DNA of 64,000 bases from Methanomethylovorans hollandica DSM 15978 (GCF_000328665.1 NC_019977.1:620001-684000); one strand, 5' to 3'. Positions 53,015 to 63,181 are shown, counted from the first letter of the stretch. Program-made: numbers and translations. Notes: generated from the sequence alone by a model not told the origin.

Positions 53015-53860
53015 ATGTCGTTCCTGAACACGCCTGACCTTGTGGATATTATTCGGAAAAAAGCTATTCAGAACCGTGCAAAAGTAGCCATAGGCATCAG
53101 AGATCCTACCAAGAAGATCATCTCAAGTGCAGAGGAAGCAAATGATAAGGGGTTTGCACAAGTTATATTGGTTGGTGATCAGCAGGAGATTTTGTCTTTA
53201 GGTACTTCTCTTGAGGTAGTGGGAACCGCTGAACCGGAAAAAGTGATGGTGGACCTTTTGGCATCCGGTCATGTGGATGCTGCTGTAAGGGGTACAGCCC
53301 GGGCTTCTGAAACACTCTCCTATCTTAAAAAGACCCTCGGGATGGAAAAACTCCATCGTGTGGCTTTGCTTACAACAGCAGATGGTACTCCTTTTTTTAT
53401 TGCTCCGGTAGGTATAGATGAAGGTGAGGACCTTGCTGACAAGATGGAGTTCGCAAGGTTGGGGTCAGAGCACATCCGGCGGTTTGGCATAGAACCTGTA
53501 CTAGGAGTTCTTTCAGGAGGCAGAATGGGCGATCTTGGACGTAACGCAAGGGTCGACCAAACTCTTGCAGACGGGGAATTCATAGTCAACCGCCTGAATG
53601 AAATGGGTATTAAAGCAAAGCATTATACTATACTTATCGAAGACGCCATCAAAGAGGCTAATTTCATACTTGCTCCGGATGGTATCTCGGGCAATCTTAT
53701 ATTCCGCACACTTGTCTTTCTTGGATGTGGCGATGGCATGGGAGCCCCGGTACTGATGGATGAGTACGTTTTTGTTGATACTTCGAGGGTAGGTGGGCAT
53801 TACGCCAAAGCCATCATGGTCGCTGGTGCGCTTTCCAATATGAAAAAAGTCAGAGGATGA
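53015..53860 (+). CDS. mtxX: Methanogenesis marker protein 4 (MtxX)
   Basis: A 281-aa protein of the phosphotransacetylase-like MtxX family, found only in methanogens: KVAIGIRDPTKKIISSAEEAN, AAVRGTARASETLSYLKK, VLSGGRMGDLGRNARVDQTLADGE and GDGMGAPVLMDEYVFVDTSR. The family was once called a methyltransferase subunit, but its activity is not established. Its presence is strong evidence for a methanogen. It ends 4 bp before the next gene. Confidence 0.93.
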   Translation: MSFLNTPDLVDIIRKKAIQNRAKVAIGIRDPTKKIISSAEEANDKGFAQVILVGDQQEILSLGTSLEVVGTAEPEKVMVDLLASGHVDAAVRGTARASETLSYLKKTLGMEKLHRVALLTTADGTPFFIAPVGIDEGEDLADKMEFARLGSEHIRRFGIEPVLGVLSGGRMGDLGRNARVDQTLADGEFIVNRLNEMGIKAKHYTILIEDAIKEANFILAPDGISGNLIFRTLVFLGCGDGMGAPVLMDEYVFVDTSRVGGHYAKAIMVAGALSNMKKVRG

Positions 53861-53864
53861 AACA

Positions 53865-54629
53865 ATGAAAGCAGTGTTAATAAAAGCCGATACAATCTCT
53901 TCCGCATGGTCGAAGCTGATCTATGAGATCTACAATAATGGGGAAGATCACAAACCGGATTACAGTACGGGAACTCGCAGACTGCATGCTACAGTTGTCA
54001 TTAATGATGTTAATACTGATCAAGTAAACTCCTTTGTTCCCTTTGGGGAAAATCTCATTAAGAAATATAAGGAGGAGCTTACCGAGGAATATGCCGATTG
54101 GTATGTATCACTTCCCGACGACGATCGCAGGAAGTTCGATTACTGCTATGCAAAACAACTTTTCCGTTATGGTGAAACAGCTTATAATACTCTTTCAGAG
54201 AATGTGAAGAACCTCCGGGTCGGCTCAAGAAGACATGTTGGTGTACTGTGGGAAAACGAAGTTCACATCCCCAAGTTCGAGGACCAGCCCTGCTGGATAG
54301 CTTACAAGCTGGAATTGCTGAATGAAACTGATGTCAGGTTATATATCCTGTATCGTTCATGGGATGCTTTCGGTGGTTTCCCTGCTAATCTGCCAGCTAT
54401 TGTGGAAGGTTTCAAGAAAGTTTTCAGGGAAAATGACATGCCTTACAGGATAGAGTCATTGATGGCCACTGGCTGGGACACTCATATCTATGAGGCTGAT
54501 CTGCAGGCCGTGGAACATATATTCAAAACAGCGGAGCTTTGTCCCAGGTGTGGTAACATAGCTGCAAAACATGCTTTCATATCCACGACAAAAGGCAGGG
54601 TATGTTTGCGGTGCAAATCGCAGATGTGA
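53865..54629 (+). CDS. Thymidylate-synthase-like protein with C-terminal zinc ribbon
   Basis: A 254-aa protein resembling the archaeal/methanogen type of thymidylate synthase: an N-terminal region (AWSKLIYEIYNNGED), the probable catalytic Cys in FEDQPCWIAYKLEL (~144), then the family nucleotide-binding signature LYRSWDAFGGFPANLPAI (~165). After the TS fold it ends with a four-Cys ribbon CPRCGNIAAKH...CLRCKSQM, which I do not recall in typical family members. The product should methylate dUMP to dTMP or act on a related nucleotide. It follows mtxX by 4 bp and is likely co-transcribed. Confidence 0.65.
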   Translation: MKAVLIKADTISSAWSKLIYEIYNNGEDHKPDYSTGTRRLHATVVINDVNTDQVNSFVPFGENLIKKYKEELTEEYADWYVSLPDDDRRKFDYCYAKQLFRYGETAYNTLSENVKNLRVGSRRHVGVLWENEVHIPKFEDQPCWIAYKLELLNETDVRLYILYRSWDAFGGFPANLPAIVEGFKKVFRENDMPYRIESLMATGWDTHIYEADLQAVEHIFKTAELCPRCGNIAAKHAFISTTKGRVCLRCKSQM

Positions 54630-54782
54630 AAAGGTCCAGGTACTTTTTAATAACTATTTTAATTCTTGTCTGGATAGTTTCGGATCTCTGGATCCTTCTC
54701 TTTCGCTTTTTAAACCCAAAATATATATCTACTAATATTAAGTACACATATATAATATTAAAAACATATCAGAGGCGGTGTG

Positions 54783-55898
54783 ATGAAAAGATTAACTATC
54801 AGCATGTCTGATGCTCTTTTTGATAAGCTGAACCAGGTAGAAAATAAGAGTTTATTTATAAGAAAACTCATTGAGGGTGAGCTACGTAAAGGGCTAACTT
54901 CTTCTTTTTATTCAGACATTACTTACGAGGGCCTGGAAGTCGACATAGAGGATTTGCATAATGACATACAATTACTTTCTTCCAGATTGGCCTCAATTGA
55001 AAACCAAATTGCTGATGTAAAGACAACTCGCTTCCTCCCAAAAGATAAGTTTGAGTCGGATCAGGTTGCCAGTTATCAAATTTCTTCTCTGCCCTCCTTA
55101 GAACACGGATTTGAAACACCTATTATTCAAACCACCACTGCGGATAATAACACAATAGCCAATGAGCTTAATGAAGCTGTAGGTAAGGATCAGGGCTCTG
55201 TTTCCGCTAATATCTCAGATGTTCAGGTCAACCTGTATACACACGATAGTGACAAAGTCCTGCCTGTCCATAGTGATGAAATGCACAATATACCATTCAG
55301 TAGTGTTGTGAATGTTGGGTTACACGAAGAATCCGTTTGTCCTGCAACAGAAACAAATGAAACACCTGTGAATTCCATTATGATAACTTCCGGCGTGGCT
55401 GATCAACCTCAAGAGCCTCTCTCAGCTCAAGTAGGCAGTCCTTCTACTCCTTCCTTTATTATGCCTGAGCTCTCGGATGGTGCAGGGCATTCAAATGCAT
55501 CTCCCTCTGAGATGCCTCCTACCATGTCTCATGCTATGTCTATTCGTCCTTCGGAAAATGATATACACATACTTCCATTTGCTGCAGCAGGTCCGTCAGC
55601 CTCAGGGATACAAATGCAGCCCGTACCTCTCTTTGGATCGGGTGCCGCCCAAAAGCCTGTCCAGAATAATGATGGTTTCAACTTTAACACAGTTCATATA
55701 TCTGTAAATGACCGGCTACAAGGGAACATCCTTATGTACCTGCCTCATGGTGCAAGGATCAAAAGGTCTATCATCAAAGGCCTTGTGTCAAGAAAGTTCA
55801 GTGCAGAAGAGATCGATGCAGAGATAGATCTTATGATTTCGGATCACTCATTGCTTGCAGAAGTAGAAGATGGGCTGGAATATCTGATGAGATCTTGA
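54783..55898 (+). CDS. Protein with RHH-like N-terminus, long linker and conserved C-terminal domain
   Basis: A 371-aa protein. The N-terminus (KRLTISMSDALFDKLNQVENKSLFIRKLI) resembles a ribbon-helix-helix DNA-binding fold, followed by a short coiled coil (~55-80). Residues ~90-290 are low complexity, rich in Ser, Pro, Thr and Gln. The C-terminal ~75 residues (VHISVNDRLQGNILMYLPHGARIKRSIIKGLVSRKF) form a second compact helical domain. ATG 54783 is preferred over GTG 54780; GGCGGTG precedes it. TATA-like ACATATATAATATTA lies near 54746. Function unknown; DNA binding is inference. Confidence 0.7.
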   Translation: MKRLTISMSDALFDKLNQVENKSLFIRKLIEGELRKGLTSSFYSDITYEGLEVDIEDLHNDIQLLSSRLASIENQIADVKTTRFLPKDKFESDQVASYQISSLPSLEHGFETPIIQTTTADNNTIANELNEAVGKDQGSVSANISDVQVNLYTHDSDKVLPVHSDEMHNIPFSSVVNVGLHEESVCPATETNETPVNSIMITSGVADQPQEPLSAQVGSPSTPSFIMPELSDGAGHSNASPSEMPPTMSHAMSIRPSENDIHILPFAAAGPSASGIQMQPVPLFGSGAAQKPVQNNDGFNFNTVHISVNDRLQGNILMYLPHGARIKRSIIKGLVSRKFSAEEIDAEIDLMISDHSLLAEVEDGLEYLMRS

Positions 55899-55923
55899 TG
55901 CATCCGGATCAGATGCACTTTAT

Positions 55924-56085
55924 TCAATGAGTTGTGTCAGAAAGTGAGTGCCCAGAGCCAGCGCATTGAAAGCATGTCTTTCTATCATGGTTAAAGCACC
56001 GTACACATACATTTTTTCCACATAAGGAACAAGTGTACATTTTTCCGGCCATGCCGCATATGTTGCAGATACCTGTGATTTCCAT
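55924..56085 (-). CDS. 53-aa zinc-finger protein
   Basis: ATG 56085 with a perfect GGAGGT 6 nt upstream encodes a Cys-rich peptide: CNICG, YTCSLCGKNVCVRCF, HDRKTCFQCA. The eight Cys plus His fit two zinc sites of a cross-braced or double-ribbon type, as in B-box or HIT-like fingers. It would bind zinc and probably a protein or RNA. It lies downstream of ilvD on the same strand with an 81-bp gap. Too short for routine calling, but the ribosome site and Cys spacing are strong support. Confidence 0.8.
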   Translation of the reverse strand: MEITGICNICGMAGKMYTCSLCGKNVCVRCFNHDRKTCFQCAGSGHSLSDTTH

Positions 56086-56166
56086 TGTTTACCTCCAAAA
56101 GTTCTTAACAGATCTTTGTGATTAACATTATATGAAAAAATACTATTGTGCAGGTTTTTTCTGCAC

Positions 56167-57828
56167 TCATTCGAAGATAGCACCTTTGCTTGCAGAACTG
56201 ACATATTTCCTATATCTTGCAAGATAGCCAGTTATCTTCTTCTCCGGGGGTTTGAACGTCTCTTTTCTTTTTGCCAGCTCTTCATCAGAGACTTTCAGGT
56301 TGAGTTTGCGCGCCGGGATATCTATCTCAATGATATCCCCATCCTGCACCAGAGCAATGGGGCCACCTTCCTGGGCTTCAGGAGATACATGGCCTATACA
56401 TGGGCCACGGGTGCCGCCAGAGAATCTGCCATCAGTGATAAGAGCTACTGATTCTATTAATCCCATTCCTGCGATAGCTGATGTTGGTGAGAGCATTTCT
56501 CTCATTCCAGGCCCACCTTTTGGTCCCTCATAGCGGATAACAACCACATCGCCAGCAATTATTTTTCCAGACATGATCGCAGACATGGCTGCTTCTTCAC
56601 TGTCAAAGACTTTTGCAGGGCCGCTGTGCTTAAGCATCTTTGGACTGACTGCAGCCTGTTTGATTACAGAACCATCTGGTGCAAGACTCCCCTTGAGTAC
56701 TGCGATCCCGCCCTCTTCATGGAAGGGTGAGTCAAGTGTCTTAATGACCTGAGCATTCATCTTGGGGTTAAGGACCACAAAACTTTCCAGGTTCTCGCCA
56801 ATAGTTTTCCCTGTAACTGTCATCTGATCAAGGTGCAGTTTTGTGCTAAGATTCTGCATAATAGCCTGTATTCCCCCTGCTCTGTCAAAGTCCAGCATAT
56901 AGTTTATGCCTCCGGGCTTCAGGGATGTAATGTGAGGGGTAGTGCGGCTAAGCTTATCAAAAGTGTCTAATGTTAACTGCATTCCGAAAGCATGAGCAAT
57001 GGCAGGCAGGTGCAGTGTGGTGTTTGTACTTCCCCCAATTGCCATATCCACCACGATGGCATTCTCAAAGGCTTCCATGGTAACTATCTTTCGGGCGGTG
57101 AGCCCTTCCTTAACCATGCCCACGATACGCTCACCTGAGATTTTGGCCAGACGTGTCTTCTTTGCATCTACTGCATGTGCTGTGGCGCAGCCGGGAAGGC
57201 TTAACCCAAGGGCTTCTGTCATGCATGCCATGGTGTTGGCGGTATACATGCCTGCACATGAACCAGCCCCGGAACATGCACACTCTTCAAGTTGCTGGAG
57301 CTTATCATCTGCCATCTTTTCAGAGCGGCATGCGCCAACTCCCTCAAAGACCGATATAAGGTCTCTGTATTCGTCATCAACGAATCCAGGCATCATAGGA
57401 CCGCCGGTCACGACGATGGTAGGAATATCAAGTCTACCAGCAGCCATAAGATGTCCGGGTGTGATCTTATCACATGATGTTATCATGACCATTGCATCCA
57501 GCTGGTGTCCCTGGAGCACGAGTTCAATGGAATCTTCAATAGCTTCGCGACTTGGAAGAGAATATCTCATTCCTTCATGGCCCATTGCTATCCCATCACA
57601 TATCCCAATGGTGTGAAATTCAAAAGGAACGCCGCCTGCACTACGAATGCCGGCTTTCACTGCTTCTGATAACTTGTCCAGGTGAACATGTCCAGGTATC
57701 AGTTCTGTCCATGAGTTGACCACTGCAATGAAGGGTCTTTCCATTTCGGAATCTGTCAGACCTGTTGCCCTGAGCAGGGAACGGTTGGGTGCACGCTCTA
57801 TTCCTTTTTTGGTCTTATCGCTTCTCAT
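56167..57828 (-). CDS. ilvD: Dihydroxy-acid dehydratase
   Basis: An Fe-S enzyme of valine/isoleucine synthesis that dehydrates dihydroxy acids to 2-keto acids. The 553-aa protein has [20 protein letters not shown] at the start, the cluster cysteines in [11 protein letters not shown] (~119) and [14 protein letters not shown] (~190), and the C-terminal [19 protein letters not shown] (~468). It is full length. The other ilv genes are elsewhere. Confidence 0.97.
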   Translation of the reverse strand: MRSDKTKKGIERAPNRSLLRATGLTDSEMERPFIAVVNSWTELIPGHVHLDKLSEAVKAGIRSAGGVPFEFHTIGICDGIAMGHEGMRYSLPSREAIEDSIELVLQGHQLDAMVMITSCDKITPGHLMAAGRLDIPTIVVTGGPMMPGFVDDEYRDLISVFEGVGACRSEKMADDKLQQLEECACSGAGSCAGMYTANTMACMTEALGLSLPGCATAHAVDAKKTRLAKISGERIVGMVKEGLTARKIVTMEAFENAIVVDMAIGGSTNTTLHLPAIAHAFGMQLTLDTFDKLSRTTPHITSLKPGGINYMLDFDRAGGIQAIMQNLSTKLHLDQMTVTGKTIGENLESFVVLNPKMNAQVIKTLDSPFHEEGGIAVLKGSLAPDGSVIKQAAVSPKMLKHSGPAKVFDSEEAAMSAIMSGKIIAGDVVVIRYEGPKGGPGMREMLSPTSAIAGMGLIESVALITDGRFSGGTRGPCIGHVSPEAQEGGPIALVQDGDIIEIDIPARKLNLKVSDEELAKRKETFKPPEKKITGYLARYRKYVSSASKGAIFE

Positions 57829-57960
57829 ATGATAACCTCATGGTCTTGGATTATAAAGTTAGTAAGGTTAATGTGCAAGATATATAAATAGGCAACCAGG
57901 TTTATGTATAGTAGTTCATCTGTCGTCAAAGAGTTTCAGCTGAACATCTTCCGAGGAAAA

Positions 57961-59640
57961 ATGAAAGCGCTTATCATTGATGGTTATGTGGACGAACCTG
58001 CCTGTTTTGGGGTTCCTCCTTATATTTCTCCTTATATCAGATACCTTGCGGGGGCAATGCGGGAGCAGGGCATTCCGATACAGGACATTTTCTATTCCGC
58101 TATCGACAGCATAAGGCTTAAGCCTAAGGATCATGAGAAGATTATCAGGGAAGCAGATCTTGTTGTGATCATTGCCGGAATGACCGTACCGGGAAAGTAC
58201 CTCCGCTCCACACCTATCAGCTTACAGGAATTGCATATACTCAGCCGTACTGCAACAGGAAAAGTGATACTGGGCGGCCCTATAAGATTAGGTTTCAGTT
58301 CAGAGGGTGGCAAAAAGGCATCTAGCTTATCCGGAATAGAAAATGCCTATTGTTGCGGAGCTGATGTAGAAGCATTCGTGTATGATATGTTAAAGGATGG
58401 GAAGTTAGAAAACCCTGTAAATCTAGCTGACAGGTTCCGATCTGTCCAGGAGATTGGCAGATGGGCGGAGAAAGGAGCTTTCATAATCAGACAGCATCCG
58501 GATTATCCTAATGTCATGTGCGAGCTTGAGACTTACAGAGGATGCGGGCGCAGAAAACATTGTTCATTCTGTACTGAACCTTTCTATGGAGGTCCGGACC
58601 ATAGGCCTGTAGATGATGTGATCGCAGAAGTCCAGGGTCTTTATGAAGAAGGTGCCCGATATTTCCGGATTGGCAGACAGCCCGATCTGTTGTCTTATCA
58701 GTCAAAGGATAAGGGAGGGGATTTACCAGTTCCAGATCCCATGGCCATTGAATCTCTTTACAGGGGAATACGTGCTGTAGCGCCCGGTATGCAGGTATTA
58801 CATATGGATAATGCCAACCCTGCAACAATAGCAGCTTTTCCTGAAGAAAGTGAGGCTATACTTAGTACCATAGTGAGATACCACACATCCGGAGATGTGG
58901 CTGCCATGGGTATGGAAAGTGCTGATCCTGAAGTAATTAGGAGAAATGGTCTTAAGGTATCGGCGGATGAGATGTTCGATGCTATAGGACTTGTAAATAA
59001 AATAGGGGGAAGAAGAGGTGATAACGGAATGCCGGAACTTCTTCCGGGTCTGAACTTCGTGCACGGTCTGATGGGGGAAACAAAGGAAACCTTTAGGCTC
59101 AATCACGATTTCCTTAAAAAGGTACTTGATTCGGGGTTGTTGCTTCGCCGCATCAATATCAGGCAGGTTATGGCTTTCCAGGGAACTCCGATGTTTGGCA
59201 ATGATGCAGCAGTGGAGAAGCATAAGAAAGAATTCCTGCGTTACAAAGAGAATGTGAGAAAGGACATCGATCTTCCTATGCTGAGAAAAGTGGTTCCTGC
59301 CGGTACTATTCTTCGCAATGTCTTACTTGAAGTAAATGACAGGAATACTACCTTCGGGCGCCAGATGGGTTCCTATCCTTTACTTGTTGGTGTTCCGGCA
59401 AAACAGGGAATCGGGTATTATACAGATGTAACGGTTATCGATCACGGATTTCGATCTGTAACCGCAATACCATACCCTCTTGATATCAACAATGCAGGAT
59501 TGGAGCTTTTACAAAGAGTACCTGGTATAGGTAAAACAATGGCTGCCAAGATCTTCAGAGGAAGGCCTTATAAGGACACTCAGGAACTAATGGGTAAAAC
59601 AGGTATCAATCCTGATATTCTGAAGTACATTGAGTTATAA
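57961..59640 (+). CDS. Radical SAM protein with B12-like N-terminus and C-terminal helix-hairpin-helix
   Basis: A 559-aa protein of the COG1031 type. The N-terminal ~150 residues (KALIIDGYVDEPACFGVPPYISPYIRYLAGA) resemble a B12-binding-like domain. The radical SAM core begins with ETYRGCGRRKHCSFCTEPFYGG (~185-206), which supplies three Cys for the [4Fe-4S] cluster. The C-terminus ends with a helix-hairpin-helix LLQRVPGIGKTMAAKIF (~518) that suggests nucleic-acid binding. The substrate is unknown. GAGG 6 nt before ATG 57961 decides the start over 57904. Confidence 0.88.
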   Translation: MKALIIDGYVDEPACFGVPPYISPYIRYLAGAMREQGIPIQDIFYSAIDSIRLKPKDHEKIIREADLVVIIAGMTVPGKYLRSTPISLQELHILSRTATGKVILGGPIRLGFSSEGGKKASSLSGIENAYCCGADVEAFVYDMLKDGKLENPVNLADRFRSVQEIGRWAEKGAFIIRQHPDYPNVMCELETYRGCGRRKHCSFCTEPFYGGPDHRPVDDVIAEVQGLYEEGARYFRIGRQPDLLSYQSKDKGGDLPVPDPMAIESLYRGIRAVAPGMQVLHMDNANPATIAAFPEESEAILSTIVRYHTSGDVAAMGMESADPEVIRRNGLKVSADEMFDAIGLVNKIGGRRGDNGMPELLPGLNFVHGLMGETKETFRLNHDFLKKVLDSGLLLRRINIRQVMAFQGTPMFGNDAAVEKHKKEFLRYKENVRKDIDLPMLRKVVPAGTILRNVLLEVNDRNTTFGRQMGSYPLLVGVPAKQGIGYYTDVTVIDHGFRSVTAIPYPLDINNAGLELLQRVPGIGKTMAAKIFRGRPYKDTQELMGKTGINPDILKYIEL

Positions 59641-59649
59641 GATCCTTGT

Positions 59650-60690
59650 TCACTTGAACATGCGTTTGATGTAATCAGTATCTTTTATTATTTTCAGGCT
59701 CACGAATCCGCCTACTGCCAGGTTCATGTAGAATGTTATTGCTCTCCATGCGACAACAACAATTCCGATCAGTGAAGAGGCTACAAAGAAAGAGAAAAGT
59801 GTTGAAGCACCAAGTTCAGCCACTCCTCCTGCACCCGGGGTGACCGATACCGCCATTATGACCATCAGGATTATCTGGGAAGCATAGGCTAGCAGGGGCT
59901 GAAACTGCTGGTTAAGCCCAAGCAAAAGCACAGGAAGTACTGAAAAGTCTAAAGCCCAGACTATGCAGGTACATGTCATGCCTAGGAACAGACCTTTTCG
60001 TCCCTCTTTCATGAAAATTGCAACGCTATCGTGTAAGTGCTCCAGTTCTGAATCAACGCGCTCCAGGGTACCGGGTAAGATCGTTTCTGTCTTTTTTCCG
60101 AATAAGCGGCTAAAAAGCTGAACAAGGAAGTACATGAACTTGCGGGTATGTTTTGGTTTCCATAGTCCATAGATCAATATTGAGAAAAGGCATAAAAGAA
60201 CTATTTCGCCTATAATAAGGGCCGTTTCAATAGTTGTATCTGCACCGGCAATTGCCAGGTATTCCCGCATCACATACAAAGAAAGAGGGATAAGTGATAT
60301 TATCAGGAGTCCGTCCATTAATCGTTCTCCAAGGATAACAGCCGTTGCTTTACCAAGAGGAATGGATATTCTGTTTAACAGATGCACACGTAAAGGCTCT
60401 CCGCCCACCGCTGCAGGGGTGATGGCTGCTACAAACAAGCTTGAAGTAACTATCTTGGCGGCTTCCTTTACACTAACGTCATATCCTAAAGCCCCACACA
60501 TCGTTTTGATCCGGATGGCCTGCATAAACAAAGAAAATATATGCAACAGCACAGCCAGAATTATGTATTCATTTTTGATCTGAGTGATAGTTTCCAGAGT
60601 GCTGGCATCAAAAGTTAATGCTATTACCAAAACCCCTGAGATCAGGCTTATGAGAAGTGATATTAAGACCCATTTCTTTAATTTGTTCAT
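59650..60690 (-). CDS. Lysylphosphatidylglycerol synthase-type membrane protein (UPF0104)
   Basis: A 346-aa membrane protein with about eight helices and the UPF0104 motifs TPAAVGGEPLRVHLL (~85), LGERLMDG (~110) and VTPGAGGVAELGAS (~290). Bacterial relatives move lipids or attach amino acids to them; the archaeal function is not known. ATG 60690 is preferred to a TTG further upstream. It is co-directional with the sugar nucleotidyltransferase gene just upstream, so a cell-envelope role is plausible. Confidence 0.85.
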   Translation of the reverse strand: MNKLKKWVLISLLISLISGVLVIALTFDASTLETITQIKNEYIILAVLLHIFSLFMQAIRIKTMCGALGYDVSVKEAAKIVTSSLFVAAITPAAVGGEPLRVHLLNRISIPLGKATAVILGERLMDGLLIISLIPLSLYVMREYLAIAGADTTIETALIIGEIVLLCLFSILIYGLWKPKHTRKFMYFLVQLFSRLFGKKTETILPGTLERVDSELEHLHDSVAIFMKEGRKGLFLGMTCTCIVWALDFSVLPVLLLGLNQQFQPLLAYASQIILMVIMAVSVTPGAGGVAELGASTLFSFFVASSLIGIVVVAWRAITFYMNLAVGGFVSLKIIKDTDYIKRMFK

Positions 60691-60725
60691 ATTTGCACAG
60701 CCCAAGGGCAAGAACAAAAAAGATA

Positions 60726-61880
60726 TCAGGGGTGGCTGACAATGTTTTCCTTGACGTTCATTCCTTCTTTTATTGTTTGTTTCGGCCAGATCTTTACATT
60801 AGAATGTACTGTAGCTCCGCTGCGTATTACCACATCAGGCCCGATAACGGTTCCATTTTCCAGACAACAATTGTCACCCACAGTTGTGCGGTTATCGATG
60901 ATGCTACCTGATACGTTTGTGTTTTTTCCGATAGTCACATCATTGAAAATATACGATGATAAAATCCTGCTGTCATTGTCTATAGTGCAATTTGAACCAA
61001 TGGTAGTGTATGGGCCTATGAGCACATTATCTCCGATTGATGTGTTCTCACCTATTATAATGGGTCCAACGATAGCTGAATTGGAGCCTACGGAAACATT
61101 ATGGCCAAGTTGCAAGGGGCCATTGATGCGGGCATCTTTAGTTGTAAAACGCCCTTCTATTACTGTTCCCGGCATGCCTGACAGCATCCAGCGTTGTGCC
61201 TGTCTATAGGCAGCAGGACTTCCTACATCTGTCCAATTGCCTCTGGCGAGTACTCCGTTGATCTTTTCCCCATTATTAAGGAGTTTGGGGAACAGGTCAC
61301 GAGCGAAATCATATTCCTTGTTTTCTGGTATCATGTCCAGGATCTCAGGGTTGCACACGTAGATACCTGTACTTGCAAGGTTACTGAATATTTCTCCAGG
61401 ACCAGGTTTCTCCAGAAAGCGATGTATCCTGTTGTTCACATCCATGTCTGCGATACCGAACTCACTCGGATCGTCGATAGAGAGCAGTCCAATTGTGACT
61501 TTTGCATTCATCCGTTCATGGAAACGATATAATTCTCTGAGGTTAAGATTTAGTACATGGTCTCCGCCAAGTACAAGGAATGTCTCTCCTTTCAGATATT
61601 TTTCGGCATTCTTTACACCGCCCGCAGTGCCGAGCTTTTTATCTTCGTATACATAATTGATATGTACGCCATATATCCGGCCGTCTCCAAGTTGTTCTTC
61701 TATTTTTTCAGCCATATATCCAAGAGTAATGACTATGTCATTGAACCCCTCCTTTGCCAGGTGTTCAATAAGATGAACTACTGAAGGCTTGTTGAGTATA
61801 GGAATGCTCGGTTTTGGCCTTTCGAATGTCAAAGGGCGCAGCCTGGTCCCCTCTCCCCCACACATAATACATGCTTTCAT
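60726..61880 (-). CDS. Sugar-1-phosphate nucleotidylyltransferase with left-handed beta-helix
   Basis: A 384-aa protein: the N-terminal Rossmann-like transferase with the GGEGTRLRPLTFERPKP loop (~8-24), VLGGDHVLN and FLEKPG, and a C-terminal hexapeptide-repeat helix (~240-375, repeated V-x-x-N-x-x-I style). It should form NDP-sugars (mannose- or glucose-type) for glycans. Some archaeal relatives are bifunctional with acetyltransfer; this cannot be decided by eye. It lies just upstream of the UPF0104 gene. Confidence 0.9.
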   Translation of the reverse strand: MKACIMCGGEGTRLRPLTFERPKPSIPILNKPSVVHLIEHLAKEGFNDIVITLGYMAEKIEEQLGDGRIYGVHINYVYEDKKLGTAGGVKNAEKYLKGETFLVLGGDHVLNLNLRELYRFHERMNAKVTIGLLSIDDPSEFGIADMDVNNRIHRFLEKPGPGEIFSNLASTGIYVCNPEILDMIPENKEYDFARDLFPKLLNNGEKINGVLARGNWTDVGSPAAYRQAQRWMLSGMPGTVIEGRFTTKDARINGPLQLGHNVSVGSNSAIVGPIIIGENTSIGDNVLIGPYTTIGSNCTIDNDSRILSSYIFNDVTIGKNTNVSGSIIDNRTTVGDNCCLENGTVIGPDVVIRSGATVHSNVKIWPKQTIKEGMNVKENIVSHP

Positions 61881-61946
61881 ATATTGAAGGATGTTCTTTT
61901 TTACATATATGTTTGCCGGAAAAGTTCAACATTATGTTGTTCCCTC

Positions 61947-62303
61947 TTAAAGCATTTCAATGCCATTGGCATCCTGAACCACGATTTCCAGCTCACCCTG
62001 ATATTCCTGGACTTCGCCGGTAACCCGCACTTTGCTATTTTCAGTGATAACAGAGGCTATTTCTTTAGCTCCTTTATCCCTGGACACAAAGACCTTTGTG
62101 GTATCTGAACCATGTTCCACATCTATCAGTAAATGATCTCCGGTATTTGTAAAACGCTCAGATACTACAGTACCTTCAAGATATGCTATCTCTCCGGGTT
62201 TGGAAGAAGTACTAAGTTCCTGTATCTGTGTTCCTTCCTGGTAAAAGGTCACGTAAGCTACGCATAGCGACAAAAGCACCATCGTTAACAAAACGAGCAT
62301 CAC
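61947..62303 (-). CDS. Exported OB-fold protein
   Basis: A 118-aa protein with an N-terminal hydrophobic anchor (MMLVLLTMVLLSLCVAYVTF) and one OB-fold (~42-115: AYLEGTVVSERFTNTGDHLLIDVEHG, VRVTGEVQEYQGELEIVV). It resembles the nucleic-acid-binding OB of the tRNA-anticodon type, but placed outside the membrane, where its ligand is unknown. Confidence 0.75.
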   Translation of the reverse strand: MMLVLLTMVLLSLCVAYVTFYQEGTQIQELSTSSKPGEIAYLEGTVVSERFTNTGDHLLIDVEHGSDTTKVFVSRDKGAKEIASVITENSKVRVTGEVQEYQGELEIVVQDANGIEML

Positions 62304-62454
62304 CTTTTCTTCTTTCTCTATTTCTTACACCTTCTAATAGCAGCTTATTACAATATTTTTGATAGAATTACTTTCATGTCATCAAAAATATTTAAATTTA
62401 CTGCATCTAAGGCATCTGGAAAAAAAGGTTAGCAAAAAAAAGGTTAGCAAAGAG

Positions 62455-62985
62455 TTACTCTTTACTAGCCTTATCTATAGAAACCACTTCAACATCGAAT
62501 GTCAGATTCTTGCCAGCAAGTGGGGAATTAAAGTCAAGTGTCACATTCGTATCATTAATGTCTACTATTGTGGCAATTCCCATCATTGTTCCTACCTGAT
62601 TGCCTATTTCCAGCACTATACTTGCATTTTCCATATCAGACCTAGGTACTGGGACAAGATATTCCGGGTTATATTCTCCATAGGCTTCATCTGGTGAAAG
62701 CTTGAATGTTTTCTTTTCGCCTATGGTCATATTAAGTACCCCGTTGTCAAAACCGCTGATCATTTGTTCTGCTCCGACAACAAATGACATAGGTTCATAG
62801 TTTCTTGAAGCATCGTATAGTCCTGACTCTTTTGCAACATCGATCAATGATGTATCAAAAACAGTACCGTTATCATACTTTCCTATGTAGTTCACGCTAA
62901 TATTGTCGCCTTTTTCCACAATTGCTGACGGGTCATTATCTGTACAGCCGCTTGAAAAAGCTATGATCAATATTATAAGGATCAA
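62455..62985 (-). CDS. FKBP-type peptidyl-prolyl isomerase, exported
   Basis: A 176-aa protein of the archaeal long FKBP (SlyD-like) type: VEKGDNISVNYIGKYDNGTVFDTS, FVVGAEQMISGFDNGVLNMTIGEKKTF, YGEYNPEYLVPVP. An inserted flap domain follows. The N-terminus is a short hydrophobic stretch ending FSSGC, a lipobox-like site, so it is probably anchored outside the membrane. It would catalyse proline isomerisation and help fold exported proteins. Confidence 0.92.
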   Translation of the reverse strand: MILIILIIAFSSGCTDNDPSAIVEKGDNISVNYIGKYDNGTVFDTSLIDVAKESGLYDASRNYEPMSFVVGAEQMISGFDNGVLNMTIGEKKTFKLSPDEAYGEYNPEYLVPVPRSDMENASIVLEIGNQVGTMMGIATIVDINDTNVTLDFNSPLAGKNLTFDVEVVSIDKASKE

Positions 62986-63181
62986 ACCTATTTTCTTTAT
63001 TCTCTCACCTCAAACAAATTTGGAAAAAGGATGATTTTATGTGATAAAAAGTTATTGTGATATTTAAGAACCTTTTATATATACTTATTTGAATTACAGT
63101 AATATGTTTTAATTCTATGAAACATAATATACAGGTTATAGGGTAGTGCTTAAATCAAATCAAATTTGAAGAAGGATAACC

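Noticed and set aside
55920-56222. A 100-codon minus-strand frame overlapping the zinc-finger gene
   Set aside because: The frame shifted by one base has a perfect GGAGGT at ATG 56085 and eight patterned Cys; the longer frame has neither.
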